Of a stretch of DNA of 60,643 bases, positions 33,056 to 41,695 are shown one piece after another (within the stretch, counting starts at the first letter, position 1; each line of letters begins with the position of its first letter). Both the position numbers and the translations under genes were made by a program. The stretch lies in IMG/VR virus record IMGVR_UViG_3300030104_001233, positions 1 through 60,643 of that record, one strand, 5' to 3'. The notes beneath the pieces were generated by a model, which was not told the origin of the DNA, did no database searches, and worked only from the letters and a program-made list of their open reading frames with translations. Source of the DNA: a virus.

Positions 33056-33075
33056 TGCATAGGAATTCCTATGCA
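33056..33075. repeat. 20-bp perfect palindrome, copy 5
   Basis: TGCATAGGAATTCCTATGCA, 14 bases from repeat B and immediately followed by the hairpin at 33076-33098. Confidence 0.95.
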
Positions 33076-33098
33076 AAGTGAGAAACTTTCTCTCACTT
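33076..33098. other. 8-bp inverted repeat (hairpin)
   Basis: AAGTGAGA and TCTCACTT are separated by 7 bases, followed by A/T-rich DNA (TATATATATTC). It is not followed by a T-run in either direction long enough to be a clear terminator. It could be a protein-binding site or an unwinding element. Confidence 0.6.
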
Positions 33099-33223
33099 AT
33101 ATATATTCTAGCATATTTACAGAATCTTGCATTAAAAAAGGGTACGGGTGGGGTATACCCCTTTCCACCAATTAAGTACCGCGCCCCTATATACATAATA
33201 ATTTGCACATTGAGTCACACAAC

Positions 33224-33253
33224 TTGACAAACTCAAGTAACAAACTCTAATTA
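33224..33253 (+). promoter_or_regulatory. Candidate rightward promoter for the late arm
   Basis: A perfect -35 TTGACA (33224-33229) and TAATTA (33248-33253) separated by 18 bases, about 165 bases upstream of the small terminase gene. The -10 is weak, so an activator may be needed. Confidence 0.4.
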
Positions 33254-33398
33254 AATCAATGACTTACCCCCACCCCCCTTCTTTTTATACCTGTCTGGCT
33301 CGCACCCCACCCTGTCCCACACAGAAACACCCCCCTTTGGAGTCCCGTACCTCCTCTTGAATACAGGGGGTATACCTGTGTTACACTCCGCAAAACTC

Positions 33399-33413
33399 GG
33401 TATTGCGGATACC
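33399..33413 (+). promoter_or_regulatory. Small hairpin directly upstream of the terminase start
   Basis: GGTAT-TGCGG-ATACC lies 5 bases before the ATG of the first late gene, where no ordinary Shine-Dalgarno is visible. It may influence translation initiation. Confidence 0.35.
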
Positions 33414-33418
33414 TGCGT

Positions 33419-34039
33419 ATGTCAGTTGTACAAGTGGAACCTACAAAGGACCACCCCGTTCCCTACGATTTATCGGAGGAGAAACCTGCGACTCTGATTG
33501 AAGAGATAGCAGTGGCGGGCAACACGGCAGAACTACAAGTAGAAATGGGCGCATCTTTGGATATATCTGAAGGGGATGCGGCTAAAGAGAAAGAATTACT
33601 CCGCGCTGTAGCGGAAGCAAAGAAACCATCAAATCTGACAAATCAGACCACGGCGTTTGCTGCGGCTGCGTTTCTTCGGACCTATGGTGCCCAACTAGCG
33701 ATGGATGCGGCACAGGCACGGTCTGCGATTACTAACAAACTCATGGAAATAGCTGACTGTGGTGACACACGTTACGAGCTTAAGGCATTGGAATTGTTAG
33801 GAAAACACAGTGATATAGGTATTTTTACTGAGCGAAGTGAAATTACCATTAACTACAAGAGTCCAGAAGAGCTGGAAAAAGCGATTAAGGAGAAAGTTAA
33901 GAATCTTCTTAATGCTACGTTGGTAGATGTAACACCTCTAGCCGATGATTCTGAAGAAGAACTGGACGAACTACTGGGTGTGGTCGATTTGGATACTGAA
34001 GAAGAGAATGTAGATGACGAGCACAGCCTCTCCGTTTGA
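33419..34039 (+). CDS. terS: Terminase small subunit-like protein, 206 residues
   Basis: Residues ~100-165 (ARSAITNKLMEIAD...ELKALELLGKHSDIGIFTERSEITINYKSPEELEKAI) match the pattern of phage small terminases from several marine and Gram-negative phages, and the gene directly precedes and overlaps the large subunit by 26 bp. It recognises phage DNA for packaging. The C-terminus is acidic, as expected for interaction with the large subunit. The start lacks a clear ribosome-binding site; a later ATG at the MGASLD position is an alternative. Confidence 0.82.
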   Translation: MSVVQVEPTKDHPVPYDLSEEKPATLIEEIAVAGNTAELQVEMGASLDISEGDAAKEKELLRAVAEAKKPSNLTNQTTAFAAAAFLRTYGAQLAMDAAQARSAITNKLMEIADCGDTRYELKALELLGKHSDIGIFTERSEITINYKSPEELEKAIKEKVKNLLNATLVDVTPLADDSEEELDELLGVVDLDTEEENVDDEHSLSV

Positions 34040-35549
34040 TAATATTTCTCTTAAAGACATACCTAGTGTCTTGCCGTTGTTGTCACAGGCGGATCAGGAA
34101 AAGTTATTAGCCGAGCTGGAGCATCTGGCGAAGCTAAAAAAGCAGAAAAAGGCCCAGACGAGGTTCTTGGACTTTACCAAGCAGATGTGGCCTACGTTTA
34201 TTAGTGGGAAGCATCATGCAAAGATGGCTGAAGCATTTGAACGAGTGGCTAGGGGCGAGTGTAAGCGCCTTATTGTCAATATGCCTCCTCGTCATACTAA
34301 GTCTGAGTTTGCTAGTTACCTTCTTCCTGCTTGGTTTTTGGGTCAATATCCGCATAAAAAGGTTATCCAGACCTCACATACAGCGGAGTTGGCTGTTGGA
34401 TTCGGTAGAAAAGTAAGGAATTTAGTCGATCAGGACGCATATCACGAGATATTTCCTGATTTACACCTGTCAGCAGACAGTAAAGCGGCAGGAAGGTGGA
34501 ACACCAGCAAGGGTGGAGACTACTTTGCGATAGGTGTGGGCGGTGCGGTTACTGGTAAGGGCGCGGATTTGCTGATAATTGACGACCCGCACTCGGAACA
34601 AGAGGCAGCACTGGCTGAAATCAACCCAGATGTCTACGATAAGACGTACGAGTGGTACACATCAGGGCCAAGGCAGCGTCTACAGCCGGGTGGAGCCATC
34701 GTCATAGTGATGACACGCTGGAGTTTGCGGGATTTGACGGCAAAAGTTATCAAATCTTCCGCACAAAGGGGTGGAGATGAGTGGGAAGTCATTGAATTTC
34801 CTGCACTTATGCCAAGTGGCACTCCACTGTGGCCTGAATTTTGGTCGAAAAAGGAATTAAGTGCGCTAAAAGAGGAATTACCTAACTCTAAGTGGATGGC
34901 GCAGTACCAACAGCAGCCGACATCGGAAACATCGGCTATTGTGAAGCGCGAATGGTGGCAAACGTGGGAAGAAGAGAACCCTCCCCCGTGTGATTTCGTG
35001 TTAATGGCGTGGGATACGGCATTTGAGAAGAATAATCGGGCTGACTACTCGGCTTGTACGACATGGGGGGTGTTTTACCACCCAGATGACAACGGAGTAG
35101 AGCAAGCAAACGTGATATTACTCAATGCGTTCAGGGAAAGGATGGAGTTTCCCAAGCTAAAGCGCGTATCTATAGAACAGTACGACGAGTGGCAACCAGA
35201 TTCGCTACTTGTAGAGAAAAAAGCGTCAGGAGCGCCGCTAATTTACGAGCTTCGGGCGATGGGAATACCCGTGCAGGAGTTTACTCCGACGCGAGGTAAC
35301 GACAAAATAACAAGATTGAACGCAGTGTCAGACTTGTTTGCTTCAGGTTTGGTATGGGCACCGAATACAAACTGGGCAGAAGAAGTAATAGACGAGGTTG
35401 CCTCCTTCCCATCAGGAGAGCATGATGACTATGTGGACTCTGTATCATTAGCAATGATGCGGTACAGGAAAGGTGGATTCATAAGGTTGCCTTCGGATGA
35501 AGCAGAAGAAGTGCAATACTTTAAGCAACGTAGAGGCGGGTACTACTAA
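34014..35549 (+). CDS. terL: Terminase large subunit, 511 residues
   Basis: The packaging ATPase-nuclease. ATPase: Walker A-like MPPRHTKSE (90-98) and Walker B LLIIDDP (186-192). Nuclease: acidic residue D334 in MAWDTAFEKNN and the late cluster GEHDDYVDSVSLAM near residue 475-490, with VEKKASG between. Length and motif order are typical. It cuts concatemers and drives DNA into the prohead through the portal encoded downstream. The stop overlaps the next start (TAATG). Confidence 0.95.
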   Translation: MTSTASPFDNISLKDIPSVLPLLSQADQEKLLAELEHLAKLKKQKKAQTRFLDFTKQMWPTFISGKHHAKMAEAFERVARGECKRLIVNMPPRHTKSEFASYLLPAWFLGQYPHKKVIQTSHTAELAVGFGRKVRNLVDQDAYHEIFPDLHLSADSKAAGRWNTSKGGDYFAIGVGGAVTGKGADLLIIDDPHSEQEAALAEINPDVYDKTYEWYTSGPRQRLQPGGAIVIVMTRWSLRDLTAKVIKSSAQRGGDEWEVIEFPALMPSGTPLWPEFWSKKELSALKEELPNSKWMAQYQQQPTSETSAIVKREWWQTWEEENPPPCDFVLMAWDTAFEKNNRADYSACTTWGVFYHPDDNGVEQANVILLNAFRERMEFPKLKRVSIEQYDEWQPDSLLVEKKASGAPLIYELRAMGIPVQEFTPTRGNDKITRLNAVSDLFASGLVWAPNTNWAEEVIDEVASFPSGEHDDYVDSVSLAMMRYRKGGFIRLPSDEAEEVQYFKQRRGGYY

Positions 35550-36394
35550 TGGCAGATGCAACTTACGAAGAGCGGATGCGTAGGCTGTATCCTATGGGTT
35601 TGGAAGAAGCTCGAAAAGCCTCTGAAGAGTTTGCCAATCAAGAGATGATGGCGGAAATTCAACGCAAACTGCCTGAAAGATTGAGGTTTGGTGGTGAGTT
35701 TGGCCTACCCAGTGCTGTAGCTTACGGCAAAGATGCCGATAGTCGGGCGCAAATCCGTAACTATACTTCTACAGGATCAACAGGAGGTATTCCTACTATA
35801 CTTGGCGAATACTCTAAATCTGCCAGAGGTTTAGGAGTAACTCCAGAATATTATAAAGAGATAAAAGAGCGACGTAAAATTGACCCCCTCATGGATAGCC
35901 CTCTAATTAAGTATATAAGTGGTAAACCAGACTTTGACTCAGCTACTGGTGCAGAGGGAGTATCTGTATTTCAACCGTTAGGGCGCAGTCCTATGGAACG
36001 TGCTTTCAATACTGAAGAAGGGTTTACAGATATACGGGGTGGACGACACACACAGGCTGGAACTATAGCTCACGAACTTACGCATAAGTTTTTTGACAGC
36101 CCTGCGTTTTTAGACTTCTTAAAAGAAACTGGGCGTAACCAAGGAAAGCCGTTTACATTAGCAGGAGACCACCGCTACATTGAAAGTGTCCAACCTGTTG
36201 ACGAAGCTAAAATAGCAGCGCCAGCATTTAGAGCACTTGCACAAGAGGACTACCGTGAATTGTTAAATGATTTTAAACAGTGGGCAACCCCAGAGAAGCA
36301 AGAAAAGTATGGCATTAGACTACCTGTTGAATCTACAAAACCAGAATACCCGTCAATGCTAGATAACCTCATAGATTTTATAAAAGGGCGGTAA
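35549..36394 (+). CDS. Putative zincin metallopeptidase between terminase and portal, 281 residues
   Basis: An HExxH motif, AHELTHKFF (His175, Glu176, His179), sits in a compact domain with a GDHRYIE segment about 30 residues later that could supply a third ligand. The N-terminus is charged, the rest mixed alpha/beta. Phages often place a prohead protease near the portal, but classical ones are serine enzymes; here a zinc enzyme may mature the head or be carried in the virion. Function is inference. TAATG coupling to the terminase gene. Confidence 0.75.
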   Translation: MADATYEERMRRLYPMGLEEARKASEEFANQEMMAEIQRKLPERLRFGGEFGLPSAVAYGKDADSRAQIRNYTSTGSTGGIPTILGEYSKSARGLGVTPEYYKEIKERRKIDPLMDSPLIKYISGKPDFDSATGAEGVSVFQPLGRSPMERAFNTEEGFTDIRGGRHTQAGTIAHELTHKFFDSPAFLDFLKETGRNQGKPFTLAGDHRYIESVQPVDEAKIAAPAFRALAQEDYRELLNDFKQWATPEKQEKYGIRLPVESTKPEYPSMLDNLIDFIKGR

Positions 36395-36401
36395 CATACT
36401 A

Positions 36402-38879
36402 ATGGCTATTGAGAAAGGATTATACGCAACACCAGAAGGCATAAGTGTAGAAGAAGAAACTTTAGAGATTGGGATTGTTAACCCCGATATGGTGACGATG
36501 GATGATGGAAGCGTAGAAGTTACGCTAGTTCCTGAAGAAGGCATGGAAGAAACTATGGGAGCGCCGTTCGACGCTAACCTTGCCGAGTATTTGGACGACC
36601 AGCTTCTAACCACCATAGCCTCTGATTTAATTGATGATTTTGAATCTGATAAGTCAAGTCGTAAGGACTGGGCTGATACCTTTGTTAAAGGGCTTGATGT
36701 TATCGGATTTAAGTACGAAGAACGTACAGACCCGTGGGAAGATGCCTGTGGGGTGTACAGTAACGTACTAGCTGAAGCTGCTATTCGTTTTCAAGCTGAA
36801 GCTATGAGCGAAACGTTTCCCGCCGCTGGTCCTGTCAAGACTAAGATTCTAGGTGAGATTAGTCAGCCAAAGGAGGATGCTGCCCTCCGTGTTCGTACCG
36901 ACATGAACTATGAACTTACTGAAGTCATGGTCGAGTACAGGCCAGAGCATGAGCGACTACTCTATAGTCTCGGTCTTGCAGGATCAGCCTTTAAGAAAGT
37001 GTATTACGACCCCAACCTTGGTCGGCAGGTATCCATGTTTATACCTGCGGAAGATGTGGTTGTGCCGTATGGTGCGTCTAATCTGGAGACAGCAGAGCGT
37101 GTTACGCACGTAATGCGTAAGACCAAGAACGAACTCATCAAGTTACAGGCATTGGGTTTCTATCGGCAGATAGACTTAGGTGACCCTGAAACATTCCATA
37201 CTGACATTGAAGAAGCTAAAGCAGAACAAGGGGGTTACACGCTAAATGCTGATGACCGCTATACAGTCTGTGAGTTTCACGTTGATATGGTTATTGATGA
37301 CATAGACCAAGAGGATGACGAGTTACAGATAGCTAAACCCTACGTCATTACTGTAGAGCGTGGTACGGGCGAAGTGTTAGCGGTAAGACGCAACTGGAAC
37401 CCTGACGATCCTTTGACACTCAAGCGCCAACATTTTGTCCATTACGCTTACGTACCGGGATTTGGCTTCTATGGTCTTGGTTTAATTCACATTATTGGTG
37501 GATATGCTAAAGCAGGTACTTCTCTTATCCGTCAATTAGTTGACGCTGGTACGCTAAGTAACCTACCGGGCGGTCTAAAAACTCGTGGACTACGTGTGCT
37601 TGGTGATGACGGACCCATAGGACCGGGGGAGTTTAAAGACGTAGATGTGCCCAGTGGCAGCATCAAAGAGAACATAATGACTCTTCCTTACAAGGAACCC
37701 AGTCAAACACTACTCGCACTGCTTAAACAGATTACGGAGGAAGGCCGTAGGCTAGGGGCTATTTCAGATATGAACATATCTGACATGAGTGCTAATGCTC
37801 CGGTTGGAACAACATTAGCCCTACTAGAACGTACCTTAAAGCCAATGGCTGCGGTACAGGCGCGGGTACATTATGCAATGAAACAGGAGTTTAAACTGCT
37901 CCGTGCGATTATTGCTGAACACGCTCCTGAAACTTACATATATGTACCAGATCGAGGTGAACCTCGTGCAAGACGTGAAGACTACGCGATGGTTGAAGTC
38001 ATTCCTGTTAGTGACCCTAATAGCAGTACGATGGCCCAACGGGTAGTGCAGTATCAGGCTGTGTTGCAGATGTCACAGGCTACTCCACAGATATACGACC
38101 TGCCTCAGTTACATAGACAGATGATCGAAGTGCTAGGCATAAAGAATGCAGACAAGCTAGTGCCTACTAAAGATGATATTAAACCTATCGACCCAGTAAG
38201 TGAAAATATGAACGTGCTGGTGGGTAAACCGATAAAAGCCTTTATATATCAAGACCATAAGGCACACATTGCTGTACATGAAGCGTTCTTGCAAGACCCA
38301 CAGATAGCTGCGTTTATTGGACAAAACCCTGCTGCACAACAGATTGTAGCTGCTCTTAAAGCGCACATAGGGGAACACATGGCCTTCTTGTATAGGCAAC
38401 AGATAGAAGAAAGACTAGGTGCGCCGCTTCCGCAGCCTGATGAAGAGATGCCAGAGGTTGTAGAGGAGAACTTGTCTAGGCTGATGAGCCAAGCTGCTAT
38501 AGAGCTTACACAACAAAAACAGGCTCAAGCTGCACAACAGCAAGCACAGCAGCAAGCACAAGACCCTGCATTCCAGATGAAGCAAGCAGAATTGCAGCTT
38601 AAGGCGCAAGAACAACAGAGAAAAGCGGCTAAAGATCAAGCAGATACAATGCTTGACGCTGCAAAACTTGAGCTTGATAAAGAAAAAGCAACCACTAATG
38701 CTACTTTAGAAGCCAATAGAATAGCCGCGCAGAACCAAGCTGCGGAAGCCAAGAACGATATAGAAGAAGCAAAGGTAATCATGGATGCGACTAAGACGGC
38801 TAACGAAGATAGAAGGACTAGAGCCGAAGCAGAACGAGCCAGAGCTGAAGCACTACGCGACGATAGAGAGGATAGGTAA
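36402..38879 (+). CDS. Portal protein, P22-type, 825 residues
   Basis: The large size and motifs such as RTDPWEDACGVYSNVLAE near residue 110, the sequence around SAFKKVYYDPNLGR (about 195-210), and the Gln-rich helical C-terminus (QKQAQAAQQQAQQQAQ, about 705-725) match portal proteins of P22-like marine podoviruses. The dodecameric ring forms the DNA channel and connects to the terminase and tail. The final ~110 residues are a long charged helix, comparable to the P22 barrel. It is followed by TAATG coupling to a small gene. Confidence 0.9.
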   Translation: MAIEKGLYATPEGISVEEETLEIGIVNPDMVTMDDGSVEVTLVPEEGMEETMGAPFDANLAEYLDDQLLTTIASDLIDDFESDKSSRKDWADTFVKGLDVIGFKYEERTDPWEDACGVYSNVLAEAAIRFQAEAMSETFPAAGPVKTKILGEISQPKEDAALRVRTDMNYELTEVMVEYRPEHERLLYSLGLAGSAFKKVYYDPNLGRQVSMFIPAEDVVVPYGASNLETAERVTHVMRKTKNELIKLQALGFYRQIDLGDPETFHTDIEEAKAEQGGYTLNADDRYTVCEFHVDMVIDDIDQEDDELQIAKPYVITVERGTGEVLAVRRNWNPDDPLTLKRQHFVHYAYVPGFGFYGLGLIHIIGGYAKAGTSLIRQLVDAGTLSNLPGGLKTRGLRVLGDDGPIGPGEFKDVDVPSGSIKENIMTLPYKEPSQTLLALLKQITEEGRRLGAISDMNISDMSANAPVGTTLALLERTLKPMAAVQARVHYAMKQEFKLLRAIIAEHAPETYIYVPDRGEPRARREDYAMVEVIPVSDPNSSTMAQRVVQYQAVLQMSQATPQIYDLPQLHRQMIEVLGIKNADKLVPTKDDIKPIDPVSENMNVLVGKPIKAFIYQDHKAHIAVHEAFLQDPQIAAFIGQNPAAQQIVAALKAHIGEHMAFLYRQQIEERLGAPLPQPDEEMPEVVEENLSRLMSQAAIELTQQKQAQAAQQQAQQQAQDPAFQMKQAELQLKAQEQQRKAAKDQADTMLDAAKLELDKEKATTNATLEANRIAAQNQAAEAKNDIEEAKVIMDATKTANEDRRTRAEAERARAEALRDDREDR

Positions 38880-39076
38880 TGGCTAAAACAGTCTTTCAGG
38901 TTCTTGAAGAAAAGCTAGACGAGCTACAAAAACAGCAAGAAGAATGGATGCACGGCGGTAGTGCGCAAGACTACGCCGAATACAAAGAATCGTGCGGGGT
39001 AATCCGGGGTCTAGCTGCCGCACGCAGAGAAATACAAGACCTCTCGCGTAACTATATGGAAGACGATGATGACTGA
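38879..39076 (+). CDS. Small charged helical protein, 65 residues
   Basis: MAKTVFQVLEEKLDELQKQ is followed by a second helix and a DDDD tail. Small proteins like this are common between portal and capsid genes of marine podoviruses. The start overlaps the portal stop; the end overlaps the GroES-like gene by 11 bp. No activity can be assigned. Confidence 0.7.
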   Translation: MAKTVFQVLEEKLDELQKQQEEWMHGGSAQDYAEYKESCGVIRGLAAARREIQDLSRNYMEDDDD

Positions 39077-39497
39077 ACCAGCAGTTGAAATGACGGCTAT
39101 TGAGGCCAAGCGAAAGAAGAAGATAGAAGAACAGGAGCTTGAACGACAAAAGGAAGTGGTGCTAGACAAGCACATACCGAAACCCGTTGGGTATCGTGTG
39201 ATGGTGGCTCTTGCCAATGTAGACGACAAATTCGACGGTGGTATTGCAAAGGCTACTCAAACTATAAGGGAAGAAAACATTCTCCAAATGACAGGTGTTA
39301 TCTGCGATATGGGGGACGAAGCCTATAAGGATAAAGAGCGTTTCCCTAATGGTCCGTGGTGCAAAGAAGGAGATTATGTGGTCTTTCGAGCTAATACAGG
39401 TACAAGAATTAGAGTGGGTGATGTCGAGTATCGCATTATGAACGATGACTCGATTGAAGCCGTAATTGATGATCCGAGTAAATTAACTCGTGCGTGA
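39066..39497 (+). CDS. GroES-like co-chaperonin, 143 residues
   Basis: Residues ~40-140 have the Cpn10/GroES barrel pattern: HIPKPVGYRVMVAL, then a mobile-loop-like stretch (DDKFDGGIAKATQT), GVICDMGDEAY, EGDYVVFRANTGTRIRVGDVEYRIMNDDSIEAV. The N-terminal 40 residues are a charged helix not present in GroES. It could partner host GroEL to fold capsid proteins, as T4 gp31 does. No GroEL gene is present in the window. Placed between portal and scaffold. Confidence 0.8.
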   Translation: MMTEPAVEMTAIEAKRKKKIEEQELERQKEVVLDKHIPKPVGYRVMVALANVDDKFDGGIAKATQTIREENILQMTGVICDMGDEAYKDKERFPNGPWCKEGDYVVFRANTGTRIRVGDVEYRIMNDDSIEAVIDDPSKLTRA

Positions 39498-39507
39498 GGA
39501 ATAAATT

Positions 39508-40611
39508 ATGCCAATGCAACAAGTAGAATATGAGTTTCCTGATCCAGAGAAGAATGAAAAAGTACAGGAAGTAGAAGTCAAGGAAGAAGAAGTAATAGAT
39601 ACCAATATAGAGGTAGAGGGTGCGGTAGGGCGTGAAACTATAGGGAAGCCTGCTAAAAAGGAAGAAAAAGCAGAGAAACCAGAAAGCACTATAAAAACAG
39701 GTGATGTTGAAATAGAAGTAGAAGATGATACTCCCCCTGCGGATAGAGGGCGTAAACCTTCTGAGCCTCCTGAAGAAGTGACTAACGAAGAGTTAGAGAA
39801 CTATTCAGAAAAAGTTAAAAAGCGTATCCAGCATTTTAGTAAAGGTTACCACGATGAGCGTAGGGCTAAAGAGCAAGCTACTCGTGAAAGGGAAGAGGCT
39901 ATACTTTATGCCCAGAAACTTGTTGAGGAAAATCAACGACTAAAGGCTACAGGGGACCAAAACCATAATGCTTTAATTCAATCTGCTAAAAAACAAGTTG
40001 AGTCTGAACTTGTTGTAGCCCAACAGAACCTTAAAAAAGCGCACGAAGATGGAGAGACTGATAAACTTATTGAAGCACAACAACAGTTAAACCAAGCGCA
40101 AATACGAGCAGATAAAGTAAATAGCCTTAAACCTAAAGCAACGCAGAATGTACAAGGCTCTTTACAACCGCAAGAAAATAATGTTCAATCACAAGAACTT
40201 GCGTCTCCAGAGCCACAGCAATTTCAACGTGATGAGAAAGCTGAAGCATGGGCCGATAAGAATACATGGTTCGGAAACGGGCCAGAAGGTGATCCAGAGA
40301 TGACAGCGTTAGCTTATGGATTACATACAAAATTAGTTAATGAGGGCATTAGTCCTCAGTCTGATGAATACTACGAGAAAATTGATTCTCGTATGCGAGA
40401 AGTATTCCCCAGTCAGTTTGATGACGGGATAGACGACGAGCCAGAGGAGGCTCCCAAGAAGAAATCGAGCAATGTGGTTGCACCCGCTACGCGGAGCACT
40501 GGACCTAAGAAGGTCAAATTAAAGCAATCACAAATAGCTTTAGCGAAACGTCTTGGGGTTCCACTGGATCAATACGCCAAACAGGTTGCTGAATTAGCGA
40601 GGAAACAATAA
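39508..40611 (+). CDS. Putative scaffolding protein, 367 residues
   Basis: A very acidic N-terminal half and a long charged central helix (about 110-200) including KEQATREREEAILYAQKLVEEN, with a basic C-terminal helix (KKVKLKQSQIALAKRLG). This acidic-coiled-coil-basic layout is typical of head scaffolds. Its place between portal and major capsid agrees. No protease motif is seen. Confidence 0.78.
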   Translation: MPMQQVEYEFPDPEKNEKVQEVEVKEEEVIDTNIEVEGAVGRETIGKPAKKEEKAEKPESTIKTGDVEIEVEDDTPPADRGRKPSEPPEEVTNEELENYSEKVKKRIQHFSKGYHDERRAKEQATREREEAILYAQKLVEENQRLKATGDQNHNALIQSAKKQVESELVVAQQNLKKAHEDGETDKLIEAQQQLNQAQIRADKVNSLKPKATQNVQGSLQPQENNVQSQELASPEPQQFQRDEKAEAWADKNTWFGNGPEGDPEMTALAYGLHTKLVNEGISPQSDEYYEKIDSRMREVFPSQFDDGIDDEPEEAPKKKSSNVVAPATRSTGPKKVKLKQSQIALAKRLGVPLDQYAKQVAELARKQ

Positions 40612-41061
40612 ATGGGTGAAATTAATAGAGATAAACGAGAGGCAGACTCCAGAGTTACAAAAACCAGAAAGCGTTCATGGGAAAGGCCAGAAGTATTGCC
40701 TAAACCTGAAAAGCAAGACGGTTATGAGTATCGCTGGATACGTATAAGCACTCGTGGTACTCCTGATGCCACCAATGTTTCCGCAAAGCTACGAGAAGGT
40801 TGGGAGCCAGTAAAAGCTCAAGACCACCCAGAAATCTTTACTGATTCTATTATAGATGATCGGTTTAAAGATAATGTTGTTGTAGGTGGTTTAATGCTTT
40901 GTAAAGCTCCCGAAGAGCTTGTCAAAGAGCGCAATGACTATTACAAGCAGCAAACCGCTGCTCAAATGCGTTCAGTTGACAATAACTTAATGCGTGAAAG
41001 TGATCCTCGTATGCCTATATTTAATGATAGGAAATCGACGGTTACTTTTGGTAAAGGATAA
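40612..41061 (+). CDS. Conserved-looking head-region protein, 149 residues
   Basis: Not named. A basic N-terminus is followed by GYEYRWIRISTRGTPDATNVSAKL and REGWEPVKAQDHP, a pattern I recall from marine phage proteins between scaffold and capsid. The end is Arg/Asp-rich. It may be a head-completion or minor capsid protein. TAAATG junction with the scaffold gene. Confidence 0.65.
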   Translation: MGEINRDKREADSRVTKTRKRSWERPEVLPKPEKQDGYEYRWIRISTRGTPDATNVSAKLREGWEPVKAQDHPEIFTDSIIDDRFKDNVVVGGLMLCKAPEELVKERNDYYKQQTAAQMRSVDNNLMRESDPRMPIFNDRKSTVTFGKG

Positions 41062-41075
41062 TTTAGGAGTCTATC

Positions 41076-41681
41076 ATGGCATCTTCTGCTACCCCTTACG
41101 GTTTAAAAGCCGTAAATCTGATAGGAGGACAGCCTTATGCTGGTTCCACCCGTCAGATAAAGATAGCGTCCGGTTATGATACCAATATCTTCAATGGGTC
41201 TGTTGTATCCATTGTAGCTGGCGGTACTATTGAAATCGTGACGACAAATGGAGATAACTCAACTGGGTTTCCAGCAGGTACTATTGGTGTATTTGTTGGT
41301 TGTACCTATACTGATCCAAGTACTAGCCAAATAACATTTAGGCAAAGCTGGCCCGCTAATACAGTGGCTGCTGACGCAAAAGCCTATATTGTTGATGATC
41401 CTGATGTGGTCTTCCAAGTACAGGCCGATGGCGCTGTTACTCAGGCGGATTTGGGTCAGAACGTCAAATTGGCAGCAGTTCAGTCTACAAGCACTGGAGA
41501 TACCACTACTGGTAATTCCACTAGTGCTGTGTCGGCTACAACTGCTTCAACTTCTGGTTTTGCCTTCAGAATCGTTGATTTTGTTGACGGTCCAGAGTCA
41601 TCTGTCGGTGATGCGTTTACGGATTTATTAGTTAAATTTAATCCAGATTCGCATTCATACACTAACAAGACTGGAATATAA
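41076..41681 (+). CDS. Putative head decoration or minor capsid protein, 201 residues
   Basis: It starts with MASSATPYGLKAVNLIGGQP and is beta-rich with many Thr/Ser/Gly, a low-charge profile typical of capsid surface proteins. It lies immediately upstream of the major capsid gene. A good GGAG ribosome-binding site precedes it. Similar proteins accompany the capsid protein in marine podoviruses; role inferred from position and composition. Confidence 0.65.
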   Translation: MASSATPYGLKAVNLIGGQPYAGSTRQIKIASGYDTNIFNGSVVSIVAGGTIEIVTTNGDNSTGFPAGTIGVFVGCTYTDPSTSQITFRQSWPANTVAADAKAYIVDDPDVVFQVQADGAVTQADLGQNVKLAAVQSTSTGDTTTGNSTSAVSATTASTSGFAFRIVDFVDGPESSVGDAFTDLLVKFNPDSHSYTNKTGI

Positions 41682-41695
41682 GGAGTTATTGAGAT

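Larger units (their letters stand above)
33100..33418. promoter_or_regulatory. Divergence region between early and late arms
   Basis: No gene seen. It contains A/T-rich DNA, the perfect 12-bp palindrome GGGGTATACCCC (33150-33161), C-rich tracts around 33.27-33.34 kb, a candidate rightward promoter and a hairpin next to the terminase start. It is a candidate for late promoter, packaging site or replication origin functions; none is proven. Confidence 0.45.

Noticed and set aside
32984-33208. 74-residue minus-strand open frame over the tandem repeats
   Set aside because: Its sequence (NSYHVTL twice) just reflects repeat B; no protein-like pattern.
38157-38639. Minus-strand frames beneath the portal gene
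   Set aside because: Leu/Cys/Phe-rich shadow frames produced by the Gln/Ala-rich portal tail.
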